From an archaeon (GTDB taxonomy: Archaea > Thermoproteota > Nitrososphaeria > Nitrososphaerales > Gagatemarchaeaceae), in the NCBI GenBank assembly GCA_902812495.1, contig CADDZR010000006.1:1-64000 (forward strand): DNA of 64,000 bases, written 5' to 3'. The first letter of the stretch is position 1. Every line of letters begins with the position of its first letter. The notes beneath the pieces are model-generated. The model did no database searches. It had not been told where the DNA came from and worked only from the letters and a program-made list of their open reading frames with translations. Shown one piece after another: positions 34,190 to 43,370 of this stretch. The position numbers were made by a program, and so were the translations under genes.

Positions 34190-35840
34190 TGGAACAAGCT
34201 TTGCAAAAGTTGCGGAAACTCTTGAGCAAGTAAGCAGTACAACAAGTAAGATACTGAAGGTAAAACATCTAGCTGAACTGCTTAGGATACTCCGTCCAGA
34301 AGAAGTAGGTCCTGTTGTTAGGATGGTTTTAGGAAGGCCACTGAGGGGGGAGAAAAAGGATATGCTTCAGATCGGATACTCAACCCTGCTCGAAGTAATA
34401 CTAGATATTAGTGGCTCCGAGCAGAAAGAGCTTCACCGGCTCTACCTTGAGCACGGAGACCTCGGCGAGGTTTGCTTCCATCTGTTCGAGAGAAAGAAAG
34501 AAGTTCCTCTATTTGAAAAGAGCCTTACAGTCAAAAGTGTTACCAACTCCTTTGAGAACATATCAAAGGTCTCAGGCAAAGGTTCTAAAGGAACTAAAGA
34601 GAGATATCTCAAGTCGCTGTTTCTAAATGCAAAACCTATCGAAGCAAAGTACTTGGTAAAGATGCTAACAGGTGAAATGAGGACAGGGATGGTTGAAGGC
34701 CTTGTTGAGGAGGCAGTTTCAAATGCATTTGGAATAGATAGAGAAGAAGCAAGGAGGCTCCATACTATACTGGGTGACGTTGCAATCCTCGCAGAGAAAG
34801 CTGCTAGAGGTGAGTTGAAAAGTGTTAGGCTCTGTCAGTTTACTCCTTGCTCATTTATGCTTGCTGAGACAGCAAAGGATGCACACCATGTAGTTGAGCA
34901 CTTTGGCAAGGAAGTTTACGCAGAATTCAAGTACGACGGAATAAGGGCACAGATACACAAATTAAACAATGAAGTGAGAATATACTCTAGAAGGCTTGAG
35001 GATGTGACGGAGTTCTTCCCAGAAGTAAGGGAGAGAGCAGAGAAGTCGGTTCACAACTTTATCATAGATGGTGAGATAGTCCCCTTTCGCGATTCGAAAC
35101 CCCTTTCGTTCCAGTGGCTCCAGAAGAGGCTCAGGAGGTTATCAGGACTTGCGGAGATTATGAAGGATGTGCCTGTCGAGTATTTTGCATTTGACATACT
35201 CCTTTTCAATGACAAGGAGACGTATATGCTTCCTTTGAAGGAAAGGGTTTCGATCCTTGAAAGAGCTATTGAGGGAACAGGACTGAAGCTTGCAAAAAGA
35301 GAAAAGGTAAGAGAGGAAGGAGAGATAGAAAGGCTATTCGAGCTGAGCAAGAGTTTAGGATACGAAGGGCTCGTATTAAAGGATCCTGACACTCCATACT
35401 CTCTTGGCAAGAGAGGCGCGGACTGGTTGAAACTGAAGAAGGAGCTAGACACAATTGATGCAGTTATTGTGGCTGCGGAGTACGGCCATGGCAAGAGGGC
35501 TGGACTGCTTAGCGACTACACCTTTGCTGTCAGAAGTAAAAACGGCTTTGTAGTTGTAGGCAAGGCCTACTCAGGACTTACTGACAGAGAAATTGAGGAG
35601 ATGACAGAAAGGCTAAATCAAATAACAACTGAGGACTTAGGATTTATCAAGAAAGTTAAACCTGAGATAGTGCTTGAGATAGCCTTTGATTCCGTTCAGA
35701 AGAGCAACAGGCATGACAGTGGTTTTGCACTCAGGTTTCCAAGAATAAAGAGAATAAGGTACGACAAAACAGCAGAACAGGCTGACACCATCGATAAAGT
35801 CAGGCAGATATACTACTTGCAGGGTCAGAGAGACAAGTAA
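34182..35840 (+). CDS. lig: ATP-dependent DNA ligase
   Basis: This 552-aa ligase seals nicks during replication and repair. After an N-terminal DNA-binding domain (to about 215) comes the adenylation domain with K250 in EFKYDGIRAQ, the AMP acceptor. Later nucleotidyltransferase motifs are FIIDGEIVPF, EYFAFDILLFN, EGLVLKDP and DWLKLKKE. The OB-fold domain ends the protein. It overlaps the convergent pilus ATPase gene by 16 bp. Confidence 0.96.
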   Translation: MDDGTSFAKVAETLEQVSSTTSKILKVKHLAELLRILRPEEVGPVVRMVLGRPLRGEKKDMLQIGYSTLLEVILDISGSEQKELHRLYLEHGDLGEVCFHLFERKKEVPLFEKSLTVKSVTNSFENISKVSGKGSKGTKERYLKSLFLNAKPIEAKYLVKMLTGEMRTGMVEGLVEEAVSNAFGIDREEARRLHTILGDVAILAEKAARGELKSVRLCQFTPCSFMLAETAKDAHHVVEHFGKEVYAEFKYDGIRAQIHKLNNEVRIYSRRLEDVTEFFPEVRERAEKSVHNFIIDGEIVPFRDSKPLSFQWLQKRLRRLSGLAEIMKDVPVEYFAFDILLFNDKETYMLPLKERVSILERAIEGTGLKLAKREKVREEGEIERLFELSKSLGYEGLVLKDPDTPYSLGKRGADWLKLKKELDTIDAVIVAAEYGHGKRAGLLSDYTFAVRSKNGFVVVGKAYSGLTDREIEEMTERLNQITTEDLGFIKKVKPEIVLEIAFDSVQKSNRHDSGFALRFPRIKRIRYDKTAEQADTIDKVRQIYYLQGQRDK

Positions 35841-37294
35841 AATCTTTGAAGGTATTCGGATAGAGACTCCATTGTCAAAATACCGCTTCCAACAATACGC
35901 TCAAGGAACTCAACCCTCCTCCTGAATTCAGCCTCGAGCCTTGATGAATTGAAGCCAAGGGGTTCATACCTCTTTGGCAACTTTCTCGAGCGAGACATTA
36001 TTTCTGTTACATCCTCACCTTGCTGGTGGAATACTATGTTTGGTTCATCGCAGAATTCAACGACAATTCGGACCTGCCTCCTCCCTCCGTCAATTGAGAG
36101 AAATACTGCACAGTCTATAAGGTCGAGTAGAGATTCTGACACATTAATTGGAGGCTCTGTTAACCTAGCTCTCATCGACTGATGGTCAGGTGCATGGAAC
36201 GTACTTATGCACCCAGAACCTGCTAGGGCGGACTGGAAGAGAACCTGTGCCTCCTCACCACGTGTTTCACCTAGCACAACAAAGTCAGGCCTTTCCCTGA
36301 GGCTGAGTTTAACGAGTTCAAAAAGTCCAATTGGAGCTTCCGATGGTGTGCTTCTAGTATGGAGTGATTTCCAGCCCCTCTGAGGAAGACTTACCTCCGG
36401 TGTATCTTCTATTGTAACTATCTTCCATGATGGGGGGAGTAGGCCAACGAGAGAGTTCAGAAGTGTTGTCTTTCCAGATGCTGGAGGTCCGCATAAAAAT
36501 ATGAAACCCTTTGAGTCCAGAATCATCCAGAGATAGGCAGCTAGCTCTGGAACAATTGTGCCAGACCTTATTAGCTCAGCCACTGTGAAAGGTCTTGACC
36601 TCTGCTTTCTTATAGTGAAACTGCTTCCATGACCCGATACCTCCCTTCCAAGGGTTGCTGCGATTCTGTATCCCTCGCGCATGACTGTGTCTAGAACAGG
36701 AGAGAAGACAGAAATGGATTTCCCAGCCCTGTGTACAATTCGCAGAAGTGCTGAATCCAGCTCCTCCTCGTCTTGAAAAGCAATGTTTGTTTCCATCCAT
36801 CCATGGCTGTTGTACTTTCTGTGCCAGACCCTCACAGGCCTCGAGTGTGAATCGCATGAAATATCCTCTATCTGCCCATCCCTGATGAGAGGGTCGACAA
36901 TCCAGTAACCAAGTATATCTCTTATCAAGTAGTACTTTGCAGGCTCGATGTACTTTCTTAGCCATGAAAAACCCATCCTCCTCTCAACGTAAGAGAGGAA
37001 GTATCCAATTGGATCTATTTTAACGGCTTCTGACGGAGGAATCAGGAAGTCAAGCTTGTCCATGTATTCGGCAAAAACACGTCTTGCCTCTTCTTCGAGG
37101 TATGGCTCCTTTACCGTATATAAAAGGCTGTTATTTTTGTTACATATAAAGACTGAAAAAGAAGACGAATATTCGGAGCCTGCAGATTTGACAGAGAACT
37201 CTACAGGATAATTCGCCACAACTCTGGCACTTTGTGACAGCTCGAAGGGTATCGGCTTAAAGAAAGAGTCCACAGTGCTCCTGCCTTCATACAT
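35825..37294 (-). CDS. Archaeal type II/IV secretion ATPase (VirB11/GspE-like), pilus motor
   Basis: This approximately 489-aa hexameric ATPase powers pilus assembly. Walker A is GPPASGKTT near residue 275; IVTIEDTPE and FVVLGETRGEEA match the Asp-box and Walker B, and CISTFHAPD the His-box. A start at ATG 37294 is preferred over the upstream GTG (37312), which lies within an AGGTGA Shine-Dalgarno-like element. The ATG overlaps the end of the upstream pilin gene by a few bases (ATGTATGA). Together with the platform protein and two pilins it forms a pilus locus. Confidence 0.9.
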   Translation of the reverse strand: MYEGRSTVDSFFKPIPFELSQSARVVANYPVEFSVKSAGSEYSSSFSVFICNKNNSLLYTVKEPYLEEEARRVFAEYMDKLDFLIPPSEAVKIDPIGYFLSYVERRMGFSWLRKYIEPAKYYLIRDILGYWIVDPLIRDGQIEDISCDSHSRPVRVWHRKYNSHGWMETNIAFQDEEELDSALLRIVHRAGKSISVFSPVLDTVMREGYRIAATLGREVSGHGSSFTIRKQRSRPFTVAELIRSGTIVPELAAYLWMILDSKGFIFLCGPPASGKTTLLNSLVGLLPPSWKIVTIEDTPEVSLPQRGWKSLHTRSTPSEAPIGLFELVKLSLRERPDFVVLGETRGEEAQVLFQSALAGSGCISTFHAPDHQSMRARLTEPPINVSESLLDLIDCAVFLSIDGGRRQVRIVVEFCDEPNIVFHQQGEDVTEIMSRSRKLPKRYEPLGFNSSRLEAEFRRRVEFLERIVGSGILTMESLSEYLQRFYLSL

Positions 37295-37697
37295 TTTCGT
37301 AAATTGTCTCACCTGTAGTGACTATAGACAGTATTCCATGCTCCGGTGCTTCCAGGACAAGGTAGCATAGAGAGCCTGGCTTAACTGGGGAGCAGTTTGT
37401 TGCAAAGGGAAGTCTTTTGTCCTTCATATAAACATCAATAATGTATGTATCCTCCCATCCGTAGTTATAAAAATAGAGATAAGTCCCCGTTATGTTTGAA
37501 CTTTCAAACACAAGGGATATTAGGCAACCAAGCCTTTTCTGGTATGCTTGGTTGCTTTTTTCAGCGTTCTTCTCTGCCCTTGAAACTGTGGAGGATGCGA
37601 AGTAGAATATTCCTGAGAGCAATGAAACAGTTATCGCAAGGACCAAGAGGGAAGAGATCACCTCGTTTACAGCCTTTCTTCTATGCCTGGAATACAA
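37287..37697 (-). CDS. Pilin-like protein with class III signal
   Basis: About 136 aa. The N-terminus carries a short basic leader ending HRRKA, then VNEVISSLLVLAITVSLLSG, a hydrophobic helix typical of type IV pilins processed by PibD-type peptidase. The rest is a small beta-rich head (YLYFYNYGWEDTYIIDVYM) with two cysteines. I chose TTG 37697 because it gives a normal short leader; a TTG at 37724 is possible. The gene overlaps both the upstream pilin (by about 17 bp) and the downstream ATPase gene, so the set is one transcript. Confidence 0.78.
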   Translation of the reverse strand: MYSRHRRKAVNEVISSLLVLAITVSLLSGIFYFASSTVSRAEKNAEKSNQAYQKRLGCLISLVFESSNITGTYLYFYNYGWEDTYIIDVYMKDKRLPFATNCSPVKPGSLCYLVLEAPEHGILSIVTTGETIYENV

Positions 37698-38097
37698 AAG
37701 ACTTGGCAACCCTGTCAGACACAACTGTGAGAGTGTATGATGAAAATGATTGCAGGCTTCCAGATATCCTTAGTTGAATCGAGGATTCCTCCCCAGGTTG
37801 AATGTAGCCGGAGCTGTTGCCTGAGAGAAAAACAGGTGTTATGTTTTGGAACATGCTCTTGTAGTAGAAGATCACATATTTTATCTTGAGCGGAACATTT
37901 CCGTCATTTTTTACCAAGGCAGTTATTGTCCTTCCGTCAGCAGCAACGTTTGAATCAAGAACTGTTAGCGAAGCTGTCTTTACCTGAGAAACGACTAGCT
38001 GTCTAAACTGCGTGTACAGAAAGGCACCAAGTGCAACTGTTATTGCAACGAGCATTAGAGTTGACACAAACGGGCTTATCGCACCCCTCTTTTTCAT
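37681..38097 (-). CDS. Pilin-like protein with class III signal
   Basis: 138 aa from ATG 38097. The leader MKKRG is followed by AISPFVSTLMLVAITVALGAF, a pilin/archaellin-type helix with the KKRG cleavage context. The head is beta-rich (RTITALVKNDGNVPLKIKYV, NSSGYIQPGEESSIQLRIS), like the immunoglobulin-like heads of archaeal pilins. A TATA-like element 20-28 nt upstream marks a leaderless start here, so a longer frame reaching upstream to 38379 is rejected. First of the three-gene pilin-pilin-ATPase run. Confidence 0.85.
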   Translation of the reverse strand: MKKRGAISPFVSTLMLVAITVALGAFLYTQFRQLVVSQVKTASLTVLDSNVAADGRTITALVKNDGNVPLKIKYVIFYYKSMFQNITPVFLSGNSSGYIQPGEESSIQLRISGSLQSFSSYTLTVVSDRVAKSFVFQA

Positions 38098-38116
38098 GCA
38101 TAATAATTCTAAGCAA

Positions 38117-38125
38117 GTATATAAG
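38117..38125 (-). promoter_or_regulatory. TATA-like promoter of the pilin genes
   Basis: Minus-strand CCTTATATACTT lies 20-28 nt before the pilin ATG at 38097, in the 38-bp gap after the platform gene. It implies the pilins can be expressed apart from the platform protein. Confidence 0.5.
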
Positions 38126-38135
38126 GATGCACAGC

Positions 38136-39713
38136 TTAACCAATTCCAAGAAAGATGGTCGCTAAGAGTGTTGAGAGGAAAGTTAAAGGCAGTGCGTACA
38201 TGCTTCTCAACGACATGGAATAAAATTTCGATAGAATAATACCTGAGGTAATCGAGGAGAGGTATACGGAAGCAACTGCAAAAGTAATAGAAAACTGGCT
38301 TCCGTAGAGAGGAAGGATGCCCCCTTTCAGACCAGAAAGGAACCATATAGCAAATAGGGAAATGGGCGGTACAATGCATCCGGTTAGAACGAAAGGAATG
38401 GCGGAGGATTTGATTGTTTTCTTTGCTTGGACTATACTCTTGAAGAGAGAGGATACAGTTTCTGCCTGCTCATATCCAGCTCCTACCTCAAATATTACGG
38501 CAACGAGAAGGAAGGCATACCTCACAAGCCAAGACGCATCCTTTAACTTCTTGACTGCGTCAACCGGCTTCAAGCCAGAGTAAAGAGAACTTATAAAAGA
38601 AATGAGTGTTTTCCTTATTGTAATAAAATCCTCTTTCTTCAGTGCTTCGTGGAGCAAATTGAATGAAGGAGAACATGCCTTGGAATACTCAGAGATAAGG
38701 TGCAGCAGGGAGGCTGCTTCCTCCTCCCCTCTAGATATTCGAGAAAAGAACCTATGTGATGGAAAGAGATAGACGAGAGAGGATATGAGCATGAGTAGGC
38801 CAAGCTCAACTGTACTTATTACACTGTTCAGATATAGGAAGAGAAAGAAGGAAAAAGAGAGGAGAAGAATTATCATGGGATAGATGCTGTATTGTTTATC
38901 ACCAAGTCTTGGCTGGGTAAGTTCAAACACAAATAGAACAAAAAATGATGTAACTGTCAACGAAAAAAGTGTCAACATAAAGTAGATTTGAGACGGGAGT
39001 GTAAGTGAAGAATACAGTATTTCGAGTCCGATGGGCAAGATTCCAAGAAAGACAAATGATGCCTCGAGCAGTGTGGATGTATTTGTTACAAAGGAACTCC
39101 ATTTCAATAGCAGGGACGTAATTGCTCTCTTGACTTCTCCTAGAAGGAATGAACTCATCCTTCCCCCAGTTCTTAGTGTTGTCATATAGTTTCTTACAAA
39201 TAACGAGAGAACACTGGAAGGAGTCCTTGAGAGTGTATTTTCAATCACATCAAGTCTGTTTCCTTGGGTATATGCTAGGTTCCTAGACAGGATGCCTCCC
39301 TCAAAAGAAAGAGCGGGGAAGTTTGTTTTCCCGGACCTCGAGATGACGTCAAATGTTTCCTCTATAGGAGAGGAACCCCGGAATGACAGCACGTAGGATA
39401 TTGCTAGGAAAAATGGAAGTTCCTTTTCAACGGAAAGCTTCCTTTTATCTGCAAATATCTTTAGCAGGATTAACGGTGTAACCTGCAAAGGAACGCAGAC
39501 AAGCAATGGAAGTATGACGTCAGCCAATGCTACTGCCAACACAACAAAGCAAAGAGATGTTAAAATCAAGATGTTGAGGTAAAAAGATGTGTACTCTTCA
39601 GGTGTCACGTAGATCTGCGCCTTAAGCAAAAGCGGTTGGAAGAAAGATGAAAGTCTACCTGAATTGATCTTAAAGATTGAGAGAAGCCGTATCATCTTAA
39701 CAAAGGCTGACAC
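38136..39713 (-). CDS. Pilus platform membrane protein (TadC/GspF-like)
   Basis: A 525-aa multi-pass membrane protein with two T2SF-like halves. Hydrophobic groups lie at about residues 45-90, 205-260, 275-320 and 435-520, separated by cytosolic helical domains (ELPFFLAISYVLSFRGSSPIE, ASLLHLISEYSKACSPS). It should anchor the secretion ATPase and guide pilin insertion. Sequence is weakly conserved, and its role is inferred from topology and its place next to pilins and ATPase. Confidence 0.8.
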   Translation of the reverse strand: MSAFVKMIRLLSIFKINSGRLSSFFQPLLLKAQIYVTPEEYTSFYLNILILTSLCFVVLAVALADVILPLLVCVPLQVTPLILLKIFADKRKLSVEKELPFFLAISYVLSFRGSSPIEETFDVISRSGKTNFPALSFEGGILSRNLAYTQGNRLDVIENTLSRTPSSVLSLFVRNYMTTLRTGGRMSSFLLGEVKRAITSLLLKWSSFVTNTSTLLEASFVFLGILPIGLEILYSSLTLPSQIYFMLTLFSLTVTSFFVLFVFELTQPRLGDKQYSIYPMIILLLSFSFFLFLYLNSVISTVELGLLMLISSLVYLFPSHRFFSRISRGEEEAASLLHLISEYSKACSPSFNLLHEALKKEDFITIRKTLISFISSLYSGLKPVDAVKKLKDASWLVRYAFLLVAVIFEVGAGYEQAETVSSLFKSIVQAKKTIKSSAIPFVLTGCIVPPISLFAIWFLSGLKGGILPLYGSQFSITFAVASVYLSSITSGIILSKFYSMSLRSMYALPLTFLSTLLATIFLGIG

Positions 39714-39764
39714 TGAAACAAATTCACAGCCAACTTATAAGCATCGACGGAAACGGGTGGGCGG

Positions 39765-40367
39765 ATGTGGTCTCAGATTCTCATAGCTGTATCTATGGCA
39801 GTAGCAGGTGTTTCGGATATAAGGGAAAGATCAGTTCATGATATTGCATGGTTCCCAGCTGCAGTTGGAATTATATACATTCTAATATTCAGAAACGACC
39901 TTCTCTTAAGCGTAGCACTAAAGGTAGCAATCATAGGGGGGATAGCCATTGGCTTCACACTCTACGGCGCACTGGGTCAGGCTGATGCCATAGCACTTGT
40001 TGTTCTTGCTTTCGACCCGTATCTTATCTCACCCCTTCTGATTTTTGTTGCAGCAGCTTCTGTAGCCCTTATGCATATAGCATACATATTTATTTCCAAG
40101 AAAGGTGGGACGAAGGTTATAACTATCGAGCAATTCAAGATGGAAGAACACTGGATACCACGAGCAATAATTGTCTCTGGGAAGAAGGTAGTGGTAAACA
40201 AGGACGTTAACAAAGCAAGGGAAGAGGTCCTTCAGCAAGCCAGTGAAGATACATTGGTCGAGGTTACTTACGGTGTGCCTACAGTTGCGTACCTTGCGGC
40301 TGGATATGTATCATATCTAGTCTATCTAGCTTTGTTTAATTACAGCACTTTTCTCTCCCTACCTTAA
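39765..40367 (+). CDS. Archaeal prepilin peptidase (A24, PibD/ArlK-like)
   Basis: A 200-aa membrane aspartyl protease. The two catalytic aspartates are D18 in VSDIRERSVHD, near the N-terminus, and D74 in ALGQADAIAL, the position of the GxGD motif. Hydrophobic helices flank both, and a 60-residue soluble insert (KKGGTKVITIEQFKMEEHW) lies before the last helix. It would cut the class III leaders of the two pilins encoded nearby. Divergent from the platform gene. Confidence 0.9.
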   Translation: MWSQILIAVSMAVAGVSDIRERSVHDIAWFPAAVGIIYILIFRNDLLLSVALKVAIIGGIAIGFTLYGALGQADAIALVVLAFDPYLISPLLIFVAAASVALMHIAYIFISKKGGTKVITIEQFKMEEHWIPRAIIVSGKKVVVNKDVNKAREEVLQQASEDTLVEVTYGVPTVAYLAAGYVSYLVYLALFNYSTFLSLP

Positions 40368-40368
40368 G

Positions 40369-40941
40369 ATGGTTTTCGTAGTGCTAGAAGGTTTCTCAGG
40401 CTCTGGAAAGACAACGGTAGCAAAACTGCTCTCTAGAAATGGATGGAAGGCAATTACGGAATCAGCGCATTCTGTTCCTGAAACAGTGCAACTTGCGGAT
40501 AGGGGGGATACATATTCTGACTACTCCCTTCTGGGTGCGACACTTCTCTCAACCTACGAAATAGCGCACTCTAGGAAGAGTATGAATATAGTTGCAGAGG
40601 GTTATTTCATTTCCGATCTCGCGTACGCAAGAATAAGGTATGAAAAGGGCCTGAGCAATGCCTATCCTCTCCTCAAGGACTTTGTTTTTTCTCTGCTTGA
40701 GGATAGGAGCCTTCTGCCTGATATCTTCGTAGTTCTCGAGGCAAGTAAAGAAACATTACAGTCAAGACAGAGCCTCAAGAGTGAGAGAGACAAAAACTTA
40801 AGCAGCTACTTCATGGAGAGGTACTACAAGTTAGTATACTCTTTTCATAGAGGGATGGGACACGTTTTTACAAAGCTCAGTACAGAAGAAAGAGAAGAAG
40901 AAACAGCAGAAAAGATAGTGGATATGGTAGAAAAGCTATGA
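40369..40941 (+). CDS. P-loop nucleoside/nucleotide kinase-like protein
   Basis: A 190-aa kinase-like protein with Walker A EGFSGSGKTTVAKLL (residues 7-21). DRG-like residues ADRGDTYSDYS, and SERDKNLSSYFMERYYK in a lid-like segment, resemble thymidylate kinase/deoxynucleoside kinase proteins. Substrate not inferable. It follows the prepilin peptidase gene after 1 bp and overlaps the inositol-phosphatase-like gene by 4 bp. Confidence 0.72.
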   Translation: MVFVVLEGFSGSGKTTVAKLLSRNGWKAITESAHSVPETVQLADRGDTYSDYSLLGATLLSTYEIAHSRKSMNIVAEGYFISDLAYARIRYEKGLSNAYPLLKDFVFSLLEDRSLLPDIFVVLEASKETLQSRQSLKSERDKNLSSYFMERYYKLVYSFHRGMGHVFTKLSTEEREEETAEKIVDMVEKL

Positions 40942-41759
40942 ACTGGAAGGGAATACTTAGAGAAGCATGCGAAAAGGCAGCAATTTCGGTAGGCTCTCTT
41001 GGCGAAAGAGGGAAGGAATACGTCGCAACAAGTCCTTCAGGAGACAGGACACTTCTTGCCGACTCCATTTCTGAAAAGGCAATAATGGATGTACTCTCCT
41101 CTGCTTCAGATATTTCTTTCGTCTCAGAGGAGTCAGGCAAAGTAGGTAACTATAAAACAAGGTACACCGCCCTAATAGACCCTATCGACGGCTCCTCAAA
41201 CTATAGAAGAGGCATACCTTTCTATTGTATGGCTGTGGCTATCTTTGACAATGAGAGAGGTGAGGTTGAGGCTGCAGCTGTTCTTGACCCTGTCAGGTAT
41301 ATTTTTTACTTCGCAGACAGAAACGGGAATGCAACAAAGAACGATAGAACCATTAAGCCATCTACAAAGCATGAGGTTGAGAGGTCTGTAATAGGTATCG
41401 ACATCAACAGGATTGGGACTGAGTGTATTCGAGGCCTTTCACGGCTCTTGATCTCAGTAGGCAGGATGGTACATCTCGGAGCCAATGCACTCGAATTGTG
41501 CTATGTTGCTGACGGGACAATAGACGGTTTTGTTGACGTTAGAAAGATGCTCCGGCCTACTGACATAGCTGCATCATGCTTCATAGTTGAAAGGGCTGGA
41601 GGAATTGTCTCAGACGAATCAGGTAAGAGTCTCAATATACCTTTAAGTGCTGTCGAGAGGCTTTCGGTCGTAGCATCTTGTACAAAGCCATTACATAAAA
41701 AAGTTATTTCACTTCTGCGAAATTCAGAACCTCTTCAAGCTTTTCAAGGCGATAGGTAG
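40938..41759 (+). CDS. Inositol monophosphatase / archaeal FBPase family phosphatase
   Basis: A 273-aa Mg-dependent Li-sensitive-type phosphatase. The metal motif DPIDGSSN is at 81-88 (ALIDPIDGSSNYRRGIPFY), with E64-E65 in SEESGK as the first metal site, and DGFVDVRKMLRPTDIAASCF as the C-terminal one. Such archaeal enzymes act on inositol phosphate and/or fructose 1,6-bisphosphate. Its 3' end overlaps the convergent HAD gene by 56 bp. Confidence 0.87.
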   Translation: MNWKGILREACEKAAISVGSLGERGKEYVATSPSGDRTLLADSISEKAIMDVLSSASDISFVSEESGKVGNYKTRYTALIDPIDGSSNYRRGIPFYCMAVAIFDNERGEVEAAAVLDPVRYIFYFADRNGNATKNDRTIKPSTKHEVERSVIGIDINRIGTECIRGLSRLLISVGRMVHLGANALELCYVADGTIDGFVDVRKMLRPTDIAASCFIVERAGGIVSDESGKSLNIPLSAVERLSVVASCTKPLHKKVISLLRNSEPLQAFQGDR

Positions 41760-42288
41760 GAGCTATACCCCTGTAGGTCCAGACAACTGCAACGTCAAGC
41801 TCTATTTCATTTGCAGCAACTACATCTGTTTCTCTGTCTCCAATGAATAGAATTTTATCTTTCGTCTCTCCTGAAATCTTAATTGCTTGCTCCAGCTGCT
41901 TTCTCCTGCTCAGGGAAAACTCTCTTGTTATGACTGACCTGAATATATCAAGAATATTCCTCGAGGAAAGAAGCATGGTGCAAAACTTTATCCCCTGCAT
42001 TGTAACAAGGGAAAGCCCTGCAATCTTTGAGAGTTTTTTTAGCAACTCTGTAGAATTTTCCAGCTCTTCAGAATTTTTAACAGCTTCTGTCTCATGTCTG
42101 TCTATTATGGCAAAGGCTTTTTCTAAAACTAACCTATCCTTTATCTTCTCTAGTTGAGGAAAAAGGAAGATCTTTTCCGATAGGGAAATACCAATTGAAG
42201 AGAGTTCCTTCCTAACCAACTTCCAGTCAACGTTTACCCTGAAAAGTGTGCCGTCCAGATCAAAAATAAAATGTCTGTACTTTCTCAT
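41704..42288 (-). CDS. HAD-superfamily phosphatase
   Basis: A 194-aa HAD hydrolase. Motif I is FDLDGTLF near the N-terminus, motif II SLVTMQG, and motif IV ILFIGDRETDVVAANEI. It resembles phosphoglycolate phosphatase-type enzymes; the substrate is unknown. ATG 42288 is chosen because it makes an ATGA overlap with the ATP-grasp gene, against an alternative 18 nt upstream. Confidence 0.85.
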   Translation of the reverse strand: MRKYRHFIFDLDGTLFRVNVDWKLVRKELSSIGISLSEKIFLFPQLEKIKDRLVLEKAFAIIDRHETEAVKNSEELENSTELLKKLSKIAGLSLVTMQGIKFCTMLLSSRNILDIFRSVITREFSLSRRKQLEQAIKISGETKDKILFIGDRETDVVAANEIELDVAVVWTYRGIAPTYRLEKLEEVLNFAEVK

Positions 42289-43370
42289 ACAACCCTCTCT
42301 TTCCATCCGTCCTCTCTGTAAAGTATCACGCCTGAATCCATGTTCCTAATCATGTAGTAACCTGCGGGTATAAGGTCAAACTCAGGTATGCTTTCACGGA
42401 CCTCTTCTCCCAGTCCGATTCTGACGTAGAGGTCAGATATATTGGAATACCAAGGCATTCCGAGGTGCTTGTAGGCTGCATAACCCCATAATGGCATTGT
42501 AGTATGGAACTTGCCAGCGTCAACCTCTGTTACACATGGTCTTCCGGATGCATCTTCTTTTATGTCGACGCTGAACGCACCGCTAGCATCTCTGGCTATT
42601 GCTAATACTGATTTAATTGCAACTTTGTTCACCTGTGCATCGTGGATGGTTCGGGACACTGACGGTGTTCCTGTAATGCCTGACGGCGAAATATGCTTGA
42701 AAGGATACTCTATTCTTTCTCTTGAGTAGGATGTAACAAGCTTGCCTTTGACCCACAGACTGTCCCACGCTATGTTCCTCCCGGGCAAGTATTCCTGAAG
42801 CATGAATTCATCCAGCTCTGTGCCTCTCCTTGTCCATAGGCTTATCCAGTCCCTAGCTTCCTGCCAGGAGTTGCAAAGAAGGCTGAGCCTCCCTCCAGCT
42901 CCATGCCTTGCTCTAACCCATACCTTTCCCCCTATCTTTTTGAAGGCTGATTCAACTTCTTCTATATCCTTCAAAGTTTCCGTCCTTGCAACAGGAACGC
43001 CTTTTCGCTCCAGTATCTTCTGTGTTTCCATTTTATCCTGACCCCTTAGCATTGTACTGTAGTCTGGAAGGAATACTCTAGAAGGGAGTTTTTCTCTCTC
43101 CCTAGAGAGAACAAGTGCCTCACTTGAAGGCTGGGGATGTATAAACAGGGCACCTTCCTTCTTTGCTATCGTGGAAACCCTTTTAACAAAGGAAGGGTCG
43201 TCATGTCTTGGTGTGAGGTACCTTGCGTCGAGGTCTGGAAGATGGATGTAGTATTTGCTGTAGTCGCTTCCAACTATTCTGTAATTTCTTTCTGATGCCC
43301 TGAGCGCCCTGACGAAATTTACACCTGCGACTCCCCCTGCTCCGGTGACAAAGATTGTCTTGCGTTTCAC
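42285..43370 (-). CDS. ATP-grasp ligase-like protein
   Basis: A 361-aa protein with a pre-ATP-grasp Rossmann-like domain (TIFVTGAGGVAGVNFVRAL) and an ATP-grasp core. Core signs are KMETQKILERKGVPVARTET, KVWVRARHGAGGRLSL, DEFMLQEYLPGRNIAWDSLW, and AFSVDIKED...PCVTEVDAGKF as metal/ATP ligands. It would join an amine or other nucleophile to a carboxylate with ATP, in the CarB/PylC-like group. 4-bp overlaps couple it to the deacetylase and HAD genes. Confidence 0.82.
   Translation of the reverse strand: MKRKTIFVTGAGGVAGVNFVRALRASERNYRIVGSDYSKYYIHLPDLDARYLTPRHDDPSFVKRVSTIAKKEGALFIHPQPSSEALVLSREREKLPSRVFLPDYSTMLRGQDKMETQKILERKGVPVARTETLKDIEEVESAFKKIGGKVWVRARHGAGGRLSLLCNSWQEARDWISLWTRRGTELDEFMLQEYLPGRNIAWDSLWVKGKLVTSYSRERIEYPFKHISPSGITGTPSVSRTIHDAQVNKVAIKSVLAIARDASGAFSVDIKEDASGRPCVTEVDAGKFHTTMPLWGYAAYKHLGMPWYSNISDLYVRIGLGEEVRESIPEFDLIPAGYYMIRNMDSGVILYREDGWKERVV

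Noticed and set aside
36576-36965. Alternative reading frame within the pilus ATPase gene
   Set aside because: Same strand, other frame, inside a gene with full Walker motifs; no independent start signal.
38098-38379. Longer start for the second pilin
   Set aside because: The added 94 residues overlap the platform gene and would put the pilin leader in the middle of the protein; MKKRG at 38097 is a normal class III leader with a TATA box upstream.
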